Below, one piece after another: positions 36,443 to 42,175 of a stretch of DNA of 42,175 nt. The DNA is from Erythrobacter sp. SCN 62-14 (GTDB taxonomy: Bacteria; Pseudomonadota; Alphaproteobacteria; Sphingomonadales; Sphingomonadaceae). The translations under genes were made by a program, and so were the position numbers. The stretch covers positions 1-42,175 of the forward strand of contig MEDW01000009.1 of the NCBI GenBank assembly GCA_001724215.1, written 5' to 3'. How positions within the stretch are numbered: the stretch's first letter is position 1; each line of letters begins with the position of its first letter. The notes beneath the pieces are model-generated. The model searched no databases, had not been told where the DNA came from, and worked only from the letters and a program-made list of their open reading frames with translations.

Positions 36443-37663
36443 GTGAACTACGATCAGATCTTCGATGCCGCGATTGACCGCCTTCACGAAGAAGGTCGCT
36501 ATCGTGTGTTCATCGACATCATGCGCAACAAGGGCGCCTATCCCAATGCGCGGTGTTTTCACGGGCATAATGGGCCCAAGCCGATCACAGTGTGGTGTTC
36601 CAATGACTATCTGTGCATGGGCCAGCACGAAAAAGTGATCGGCGCGATGGAAGCCGCGCTCCATGATGTGGGCGCAGGCTCAGGCGGCACGCGCAATATC
36701 GGCGGCAACACCCACTTCCATCTCGAACTCGAAGCCGAGCTGGCCGATCTGCACGGCAAGGATGCCGCATTGCTGTTCACTTCGGGCTATGTCTCGAATG
36801 ATGCAACGCTTTCGACTTTGGCGAAGCTGTTGCCGGGCTGCGTGATTTTTTCCGACGAACTCAATCACGCCAGCATGATTGCCGGCATCCGCAATTCGGG
36901 CTGTCCCAAGCGGGTGTTTCGCCACAATGATGTGGCGCACCTCGAAGAATTGCTCGCAGCAGAAAGCCCCGAAACGCCCAAGCTGATTGCTTTTGAAAGC
37001 GTCTATTCGATGGACGGCGATGTGGCGCCAATCCATGCCATTTGTGATCTCGCCGAGAAATATAACGCCTTGACCTATATCGACGAAGTCCACGCCGTCG
37101 GCATGTATGGCGCGCGCGGCGGCGGGATTTCCGAACGCGATAATGCAGCCCACCGCATCGACATTATCGAGGGCACGCTCGGCAAGGCGTTCGGCGTGAT
37201 GGGCGGCTATATCGCGGCCAGCACCAAGGTGGTCGATTGCATCCGCTCCTATGCGCCGGGCTTCATCTTCACTACATCGCTCTCGCCGGTGCTGGTGGCA
37301 GGTGTGCTGGCATCGGTGCGGCACTTGAAAGAGAGCTGCGTCGAACGCAACGCCCAGATGCAGGCCGCTGCCATGCTGAAACTCAAGTTTGCCGAGGCTG
37401 GCTTGCCGGTGATGGACAGCGTCACCCACATCGTCCCCCTGATGGTGGGCGATCCGGTGCGCGCCAAGAAGATCAGCGACATCCTGCTGGCTGAATACGG
37501 CGTCTATGTACAGCCGATCAATTTCCCCACCGTGCCGCGCGGCACGGAACGCCTGCGCTTCACCCCCGGCCCTGCCCATACCGAGGCGATGATGGACGAA
37601 TTGACCGCCGCGTTGGTGGAAATCTGGGACCGGCTGGAACTGCGGCTTGCCGAAGCGGCCTAA
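36443..37663 (+). CDS. hemA: 5-aminolevulinate synthase
   Basis: 406 aa PLP enzyme condensing glycine and succinyl-CoA to 5-aminolevulinate, the Shemin route to haem and bacteriochlorophyll typical of Alphaproteobacteria. Markers are [36 protein letters not shown], the [12 protein letters not shown] loop, and PLP Lys in [17 protein letters not shown] 36443 gives the family N-terminus MNYDQIFD. Its substrate succinyl-CoA is what the methylmalonyl-CoA mutase in this window produces, a metabolic link worth noting. Confidence 0.96.
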   Translation: MNYDQIFDAAIDRLHEEGRYRVFIDIMRNKGAYPNARCFHGHNGPKPITVWCSNDYLCMGQHEKVIGAMEAALHDVGAGSGGTRNIGGNTHFHLELEAELADLHGKDAALLFTSGYVSNDATLSTLAKLLPGCVIFSDELNHASMIAGIRNSGCPKRVFRHNDVAHLEELLAAESPETPKLIAFESVYSMDGDVAPIHAICDLAEKYNALTYIDEVHAVGMYGARGGGISERDNAAHRIDIIEGTLGKAFGVMGGYIAASTKVVDCIRSYAPGFIFTTSLSPVLVAGVLASVRHLKESCVERNAQMQAAAMLKLKFAEAGLPVMDSVTHIVPLMVGDPVRAKKISDILLAEYGVYVQPINFPTVPRGTERLRFTPGPAHTEAMMDELTAALVEIWDRLELRLAEAA

Positions 37664-37748
37664 CGCAAGCGGCGATGCCCTAGCGTCCTTTGAGCACGCC
37701 AACCCTTGCGCTACCCCTCTCTCCGAAACAGATTCGGGAGAGACGAAT

Positions 37749-38441
37749 ATGAGCGGTAATCCGCAACAGACCTACGCCGAGGTTGTCCTCGGGCGGCGCA
37801 GCATCCGCGGCTATCTTGATAAGCCCGTGCCGCGCGCGCTGATCGAGGAAATTCTGACGATGGCGATGCGCTCGCCTTCCTCGATGAACACGCAGCCCTA
37901 TCATTTCCACGTCATCACCGGAGAGCCGCTCGACCGCATCCGCAAGGGCAATACCGAGCGGATCCTCGCAGGCGAGCCCGACAGCCGCGAGTTTCGCAAG
38001 GGCCACCCATTTCAAGGCGTCCACCGCGACCGGCAAGTGGGCTGCGCGATCCAACTGTTCGAAGCCATGGGCATTGCCCGCGACGACAAGGAAGCCCGCC
38101 AGGACTGGGTGCTGCGCGGCTTTCGCCAGTTCGATGCGCCCGTCTGCGTGATTATCACCTATGACAAGGAACTCTCAGATGCGGACGATACCGTGTTCGA
38201 TTGCGGCGCGGTGACCACCGCGCTCGTCAATGCGGCGTGGAGCAAGGGCCTTGGCTGCGTCATCAATTCGCAAGGCATCATGCAAAGCCCGGTGGTGCGC
38301 GAACACGCCTCGATCCCAGATGATCAGGTCATCATGAAAGCAGTTGCGATGGGCTGGCCCGATCCCGATTTTCCGGCGAACCCTGTCAAAATCACCCGCC
38401 GCGAGGTGAGCGAGGCAGCGCGGTTCGTGGGGTTTGACTAA
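37749..38441 (+). CDS. Nitroreductase family protein
   Basis: 230 aa FMN-dependent oxidoreductase. The N-terminal RRSIRGYLDKPVPRALIEEIL and SPSSMNTQPYHFHVI bind FMN phosphate, and the C-terminal GLGCVINSQGI with GWPDPDFPANP matches the family. Physiological substrates of such enzymes are usually unknown quinones or nitroaromatics. ATG 37749 with GGGAGAG upstream is preferred to an upstream start that overlaps the hemA end. It is convergent with the stress-protein gene, and the stops overlap by four bases. Confidence 0.88.
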   Translation: MSGNPQQTYAEVVLGRRSIRGYLDKPVPRALIEEILTMAMRSPSSMNTQPYHFHVITGEPLDRIRKGNTERILAGEPDSREFRKGHPFQGVHRDRQVGCAIQLFEAMGIARDDKEARQDWVLRGFRQFDAPVCVIITYDKELSDADDTVFDCGAVTTALVNAAWSKGLGCVINSQGIMQSPVVREHASIPDDQVIMKAVAMGWPDPDFPANPVKITRREVSEAARFVGFD

Positions 38442-39265
38442 GGCTTGCCCGGCGTCAGCACCAGCATATCGGCGTCAATCTGCCTTAGAAGATCGCTGAC
38501 CACGCTGCCCAGCACTGCCTGCCGCAAGCCGCTTGCGCCATAGCTGCCTGCCACCACCAGTGCCGCCGGATCAAGCTCCAGCGCGCGCCGCACCGCATCG
38601 CCCGGTGCGCCGCGCACCAATTCGTGGGTGGCATCGCCAAGGCGCGGTTCTTGGGCAGCAAGCGCTGCGACAAATTGCTCCATCTGCGCCGCAAAGCCCG
38701 CCTCGCTTTGCCCCTCGACATAGCGATCCTGCTGCCAGCCATCGAAGGGCACATGCCAGCTGTGGACAATATGCACACTCGCCTTGGGAAACAGGCGTGC
38801 AGCGGCAAGGATGGCATCGGCAGAAGCCTCGGAGAAATCCGTGCCAGCAATGATGCTGCGATAGGGCTGATAGGGGCGGTTCTTCACCACCAGCACGGGC
38901 TTTGCGGTGTGGCGCAGGATATAATCCACCGCCGTGCCCATCAGATAATCACCCAGCGAATTGTAACGCGCAGGGCCCACCACCAGCAGGTCGACATCCT
39001 CCGCCTCGCCGCAGCGGGCAACCGCGCGCGGGGGTGAGCCGACCGGAAAGGCAAATTCCACCCCATCCTCTGGCCCTGCCATGACGCATTGCCGCATCCG
39101 CCGTTCCAGAGCCGCGCGCTCGGCATGGTCTGCCTCCTCCACCTCCAGCGCGTGCACCGCGCGAAGGCCCCAGCCAAGTTCGAGCGACAATTGCCGCGCC
39201 CGGTCAATCGCGCGGTCAGCCCGCGCGCTGAAATCGGTGGCAACGACGATGTAGGGGGATGTCAT
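38438..39265 (-). CDS. Universal stress protein, tandem UspA domains
   Basis: 275 aa with two Usp domains (about 1-140 and 141-275). The C-terminal domain has the nucleotide-binding pattern GSYGASGLRQAVLGSVVSDLL. The N-terminal domain has a degenerate form (GPARYNSLGDYLMGTAVDYIL), so possibly only the second binds ATP. Role in stress survival is typical, with a specific partner unknown. It is convergent with the nitroreductase gene and follows the decarboxylase on the same strand, separated by about 139 bases. Confidence 0.87.
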   Translation of the reverse strand: MTSPYIVVATDFSARADRAIDRARQLSLELGWGLRAVHALEVEEADHAERAALERRMRQCVMAGPEDGVEFAFPVGSPPRAVARCGEAEDVDLLVVGPARYNSLGDYLMGTAVDYILRHTAKPVLVVKNRPYQPYRSIIAGTDFSEASADAILAAARLFPKASVHIVHSWHVPFDGWQQDRYVEGQSEAGFAAQMEQFVAALAAQEPRLGDATHELVRGAPGDAVRRALELDPAALVVAGSYGASGLRQAVLGSVVSDLLRQIDADMLVLTPGKP

Positions 39266-39355
39266 GGCGGCGCTCTCCTCACTCTCTTGGGCAAGGGGAA
39301 CATAGCACAGCGGCGAGCGCGGTTCTTGATCGAACGCAAATTGTGAGGCGACTTA

Positions 39356-39395
39356 GCGGGCGGGACGCCTGCCATTCGGCAAGCGCCCCGCCCGC
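39356..39395 (-). terminator. GC-rich hairpin after the decarboxylase gene
   Basis: A 9-bp stem, GCGGGCGGG with CCCGCCCGC, encloses a 22-nt loop ten bases after the stop codon of the decarboxylase. On the minus strand the sequence after it is CTAAGTCG, so there is no T tract. It may stop transcription with Rho or stabilise the mRNA end. Confidence 0.5.
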
Positions 39396-39404
39396 AATCT
39401 AAGG

Positions 39405-40655
39405 TCAGCGCAGGGACACGACGTTATCAACGGCCTCGCGGGTGCGCTGGCCGGTGTAAAGGCTCGCCATCGGTTCATCGGCGACCATCACGACAATGGC
39501 CTCACCAAAACCGTTAAAGCCGGTTTTCATGGCTGCGCCATAAGCGCCGAGCATCCCGATCTCGATGTAATCGCCTGCCTGAATGTCGCCGGGGAGCGCA
39601 AACGGCCCCTTCATGTAATCGGCATCATCGCAGGTCGGCCCGTAGAAGGAGAAATCCTTCAAAGGCTCGATCAGGTCATCTTCGAGCGCGCGCACCGGGA
39701 AGCGCCATTCGACGTGAGCGGCATCATAGAGCGCGCCGTAAGCGCCATCATTGATGTAAAGCTCCTCGCCCCGGCGCTTGGTCACCTGAACGATCATCGA
39801 GGAATATTCCGCGCACAAGGCCCGGCCCGGCTCGCACCAAAGCTCGGCGTTGTAGGCAATCGGCAGCGCTTCGAAATGGCGCGCGATGATCGCGAAATAA
39901 TCTTCGAGCGGCGGCGGTTCGAGGCCCGGATAGGTGCTGGGAAAGCCTCCACCGACATCAATCATGTCGATCACCACGCCTGCCTCGGCAATCGCCGCGC
40001 GGGTGCGGTCCAGCGCCTGCACGAAGGCAAAGGGCGTCATCGCCTGGCTGCCGACGTGGAAACACACGCCGAGCCAATCGCAATGCTGGCGCACTTCCTG
40101 AAGCAGCGCAGGGGCTTCGATCAGGTCGCAGCCGAACTTCGATGCAAGGCTGAGCTCGGAATATTCCGAGGAAACGCGCAGGCGCACGCACAGGCGCAGG
40201 TCAGCCGCCGCCTCGCCCGTTTCCGGGTCGCGGCAGGCATCGACGATCTTGGCGAGCTCTTCTGCGGTATCGAGGCTGAAAGTGCGCACGCCGTGTTCGA
40301 AGTAAGCTTCGCGGATGGCGGCCGCCGTCTTTACCGGGTGCATGAAGCACAGCACAGCCTCAGGCAGCAGGGCGCGCACCAGACGCACCTCGGCAATCGA
40401 GGCGACATCGTAATGCGTCACGCCTGCATCCCACAGGATCTGGATGAGGTCAGGGGCCGGGTTCGCCTTCACCGCATAAAGCACCTTGCCCGGAAACTTC
40501 TCGATAAAGAAGCGGGCGGCGCGCCGCGCTGCATGCGGGCGGTTGAGGATTACAGGTTCGTCCGGACGAAGGTCGCGGACTACAGCCAATGCGTCAGGAT
40601 AGATGTGCAACTCAAGGGACCCCCAAAACGGTTCGTTGAAACCATAAAACGACAA
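39405..40655 (-). CDS. Type III PLP-dependent decarboxylase, ornithine decarboxylase-like
   Basis: 416 aa of the alanine-racemase-fold decarboxylases. PLP Lys is in YAVKANPAPDLI, the SGG-type loops in IDVGGGFPSTYPG, EPGRAL with the conserved Glu and Arg, and the Cys-containing YGPTCDDADYM of eukaryotic-type ornithine/diaminopimelate decarboxylases. Alphaproteobacterial ones of this sort make putrescine; an ornithine/lysine dual activity or carboxynorspermidine role cannot be excluded. TTG 40655, with AAGG upstream, is the start. The leader upstream is structured (40731-40831), suggesting control by attenuation, possibly by polyamines. Confidence 0.88.
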   Translation of the reverse strand: MSFYGFNEPFWGSLELHIYPDALAVVRDLRPDEPVILNRPHAARRAARFFIEKFPGKVLYAVKANPAPDLIQILWDAGVTHYDVASIAEVRLVRALLPEAVLCFMHPVKTAAAIREAYFEHGVRTFSLDTAEELAKIVDACRDPETGEAAADLRLCVRLRVSSEYSELSLASKFGCDLIEAPALLQEVRQHCDWLGVCFHVGSQAMTPFAFVQALDRTRAAIAEAGVVIDMIDVGGGFPSTYPGLEPPPLEDYFAIIARHFEALPIAYNAELWCEPGRALCAEYSSMIVQVTKRRGEELYINDGAYGALYDAAHVEWRFPVRALEDDLIEPLKDFSFYGPTCDDADYMKGPFALPGDIQAGDYIEIGMLGAYGAAMKTGFNGFGEAIVVMVADEPMASLYTGQRTREAVDNVVSLR

Positions 40656-40730
40656 GCTGCCTTGCGGTTTGGAAGTCCCCTTGGGGCAGCGGGAACGGCG
40701 CAGATAGGGCCTTGGGGGGATAATGCAAAC

Positions 40731-40754
40731 GAAAAATCACCCCGCGCAGGGGCG
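40731..40754 (-). terminator. U-tailed hairpin in the leader of the decarboxylase gene
   Basis: On the minus strand CGCCCC pairs with GGGGTG around TGCGC and is followed by ATTTTTC. It lies 76 bases upstream of the decarboxylase start, so it is an intrinsic terminator within the leader, consistent with transcription attenuation. It could alternatively end the lemA transcript, whose stop is 137 bases upstream. The stop codon of the upstream ORF (40737-40805) lies within its 3' arm and tail. Confidence 0.65.
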
Positions 40755-40805
40755 AAATGTTACTTTTTGAAGACAATCTGATGGCTCACGTCCTTTCTTG
40801 ACCAT
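40737..40805 (-). CDS. Candidate leader peptide (upstream ORF) of the decarboxylase
   Basis: A 22-codon ORF, ATG 40805 to TGA 40737, encoding MVKKGREPSDCLQKVTFRPC and two more residues. It ends within the terminator hairpin of the leader. A GGGA lies about ten bases before the ATG. Translating ribosomes would then cover the hairpin arms, a typical arrangement for attenuation. A second candidate is a 9-codon ORF from GTG 40789 to TAA 40760 (MSHQIVFKK), but its AAGGA is only one base from the GTG. Polyamine-sensing leader peptides are known for enterobacterial speF, and a speF leader motif is known in Alphaproteobacteria; here it is inference. Confidence 0.4.
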   Translation of the reverse strand: MVKKGREPSDCLQKVTFRPCAG

Positions 40806-40815
40806 TACACGACAA

Positions 40816-40831
40816 TCCCAGCACACTGGGA
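40816..40831 (-). other. Small hairpin at the start of the decarboxylase leader
   Basis: TCCCAG and CTGGGA form a 6-bp stem with a TGTG loop on the minus strand. It lies between the lemA remnant and the leader ORF. There is no T tract. It may be part of the leader fold or a processing or termination point of the lemA transcript. Confidence 0.4.
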
Positions 40832-40890
40832 CAGGCCGCAAGGTACCAAAAATGGACGGAAATGGCGAGGCAGCAGCACAAGCCTGCGAA

Positions 40891-41453
40891 TCAGAAGGCG
40901 ATGCGCGGCACCTGATCGACGCTGCCCTGCTCGCTATCATCGAGCCGGTGGAAATCGGCCTCGGCAAAACCCAAGGCCCCTGCAAACAGCACCGCGGGGA
41001 AGGCCTCTCGCGCGCTGTTAAAGCGGGCGACTGCCGCGTTCAAGGCACGGCGCGCGGCGGCCAGCTTGTCCTCGACATCAGCCAGATCAGACTGGAGCGA
41101 CTGGAAATTGGCGCTGGCTTTCAAGTCGGGTAGGCCTCGCCCAAGGCCAGCAGATTGCCAAGGGCTGCGCGCAATTGCTGTTCTGTGCCCGAGGAAGGCT
41201 CCCCCCGCGTCGCAGCCTGCCGCGCGGCGATCACCGCTTCCAAGGTGGCCGATTCGTGGCCGGCATAGCCTTTGACCGCTTCCACCAGATTAGGGATCAG
41301 ATCATGGCGCTGGCGCAATTGGGCATCAATATCGGCAACGCCCTGCCGCACATTCTGCCGCAAACGGACCAATTGATTGTAAATGCTGATCACAAGGCCC
41401 AGCATGGCCAGCACTATCAGCAATATCACGCCCACAAAACCAATTCCGCCCAT
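40891..41453 (-). pseudogene. lemA: LemA family protein, disrupted by a single-base frameshift
   Basis: Two pieces together match one LemA protein of about 187 aa. The 5' piece (41121-41453, 110 aa) has the single N-terminal membrane segment (GFVGVILLIVLAMLGLVI) and RQRHDLIPNLVEAVKGYA, then reads ALGEAYPT and stops. The 3' piece (40891-41124) reads LKASANFQSLQSDLADVEDK and AREAFPAVLFAGALGF. Normal proteins read EAYPDLKASANFQ; one extra C in the coding run TACCCG would restore it. It may be a real mutation, a sequencing error in a homopolymer or a shifted product. Its partner DUF3137 gene lies divergently next door, as is common. Confidence 0.85.
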
Positions 41454-41487
41454 CGCAATCAGCCTCCTTCGCCTGTCACGTAAGGTA

Positions 41488-41525
41488 ACAGGAAATTCTT
41501 AAGAGATCGCAGAACAATTTCCTGT
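41488..41525. promoter_or_regulatory. Inverted repeat between lemA and the DUF3137 gene
   Basis: ACAGGAAATT (41488-41497) and AATTTCCTGT (41516-41525) form a perfect 10-bp inverted repeat with an 18-nt spacer, in the 84-nt gap between the divergent genes. It lies just upstream of the ATG at 41538. It may be an operator that controls both genes or a folded RNA leader. Confidence 0.5.
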
Positions 41526-41537
41526 AAAGCTTTCCTC

Positions 41538-42175
41538 ATGCGAGCCGATATTGACAGTCTGATGCAAGGAGAGCTTGGCCAATGGCTCGCCGCGCAATCC
41601 GAAATGCGCGCCAAGGCCTGGAACAAGGCGACGTGGCGCTGGACTTGGGGCGCGGCGATCATGCTGCCGGTGCTGGCGTTGGTATGGTTCGGGCTGGATG
41701 CAAGCGGAGGGCTACGCGCCATAGCAACGCTGGGTGGGACATCGATTTTTGCCCTTTGGGGCTATCAGCCCATCGAAGAAGCCAAGAAAGCGATCAAGAT
41801 CGGCATCAATTCCGCCATCGCGCGCTCGCTTGGCATCGAGTATGCCCATGACATCGAACCGGGCTCTGAATTTGCCGCCGCCAAACGCTATGGTCTTGTG
41901 CCCAAACACACGCGCGCCACCTGTGAAGATCATTGGCACGGCACGCTCGAAGGGCATCCTTTCAGCCTCTACGAAGCCCATCTTGAGGAACGGCGCGGCT
42001 CAGGGCGCAATCGCCGCTGGGTAACGGTGTTTCGCGGCGTTATCATCACCATGGGTTTTGGCCGCCCGTTTCATTCAACCACTTTGCTCCAGCGCGCAGG
42101 GCGGCATCGCGGGTGGTTCGGGCTGGGCGGAACCGGCGATGAGGCGACTTTTGATGGCCACCGGCTTGGCAGAGT
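41538..42175 (+). CDS. DUF3137 domain-containing membrane protein, cut off by the window edge
   Basis: An open frame of 212 codons with no stop before the window ends. It starts MRADIDSLMQGELGQWLAAQ. Two hydrophobic segments, about residues 36-55 (WGAAIMLPVLALVWFGL) and 60-75 (ATLGGTSIFALWGYQ), precede a soluble part with HWHGTLEGHPFSLYEAHLEE and VTVFRGVIITMGFGRPFHSTTLL. This is the DUF3137 layout; such proteins are usually encoded next to a lemA gene, as here. Function is unknown. The expected C-terminus is missing only because of the window limit. Confidence 0.82.
   Translation, partial: MRADIDSLMQGELGQWLAAQSEMRAKAWNKATWRWTWGAAIMLPVLALVWFGLDASGGLRAIATLGGTSIFALWGYQPIEEAKKAIKIGINSAIARSLGIEYAHDIEPGSEFAAAKRYGLVPKHTRATCEDHWHGTLEGHPFSLYEAHLEERRGSGRNRRWVTVFRGVIITMGFGRPFHSTTLLQRAGRHRGWFGLGGTGDEATFDGHRLGR

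Overview
The window looks like chromosome of an alphaproteobacterium in the Sphingomonadales, most likely the Erythrobacter/Porphyrobacter/Altererythrobacter group. This is an inference. The supports are a GC-rich sequence, tightly packed genes with many 4-nt overlaps, a Shemin-type 5-aminolevulinate synthase, a complete propionyl-CoA to succinyl-CoA pathway, Flp-type pilins, and short palindromic intergenic repeats of a kind familiar from this order. No tRNA, rRNA, CRISPR array, transposase, prophage or plasmid gene is visible.

Layout. 1-1310: a MutT Nudix hydrolase (-) and two tandem Flp pilins (+), the second ending in a textbook terminator. 1333-6859 (-): an M48 lipoprotein protease, then a coupled run of small membrane protein > 628-aa uncharacterised envelope protein > xerD > accA. 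6898-9347 (+): aroK, aroB and a cyclase-family hydrolase. 9344-22137 (-): a long co-directional series of gor, pccB, CdiI-like immunity gene, methylmalonyl-CoA epimerase, enoyl-CoA hydratase, methylmalonyl-CoA mutase, DUF4160, DUF2442, small membrane protein, bioB, metY, pccA, a molybdopterin-fold protein and a CsaA-like protein. The carboxylase, epimerase and mutase form one pathway, and BioB makes the biotin that the carboxylase carries. 22199-26312 (-): DEAD-box RNA helicase, CDP-alcohol phosphatidyltransferase, pgi. 26364-28859 (+): lepB-rnc-era. 28860-29151: a cluster of palindromic repeats. 29152-30050 (-): a response regulator and an uncharacterised 98-aa protein. 30225-30995 (+): a second, exported M48 protease. 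30992-35369 (-): topA, dprA, plsY. 35479-38441 (+): murI, hemA, nitroreductase. 38438-40655 (-): a tandem universal stress protein and a type III ornithine/diaminopimelate-type decarboxylase. 40891-41453 (-): a lemA gene broken by a one-base frameshift. 41538-end (+): a DUF3137 protein cut off by the window edge.

Most of the window is ordinary housekeeping sequence. The parts that stand out are: (i) apparent insertions into the propionate/biotin operon, namely an orphan CDI-type immunity gene and a DUF4160-DUF2442 pair; (ii) a structured leader upstream of the decarboxylase, with a U-tailed hairpin and a 22-codon upstream ORF whose stop lies inside the hairpin; (iii) the lemA frameshift, which one extra C in a CCC run would repair; (iv) a response regulator whose coding frame seems to begin at an ATT codon behind a well-placed Shine-Dalgarno; (v) a single in-frame TAG between pccA and the next gene; and (vi) inverted repeats upstream of pccB and between lemA and the DUF3137 gene. 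I did not find convincing evidence of a wholly new multi-gene system.
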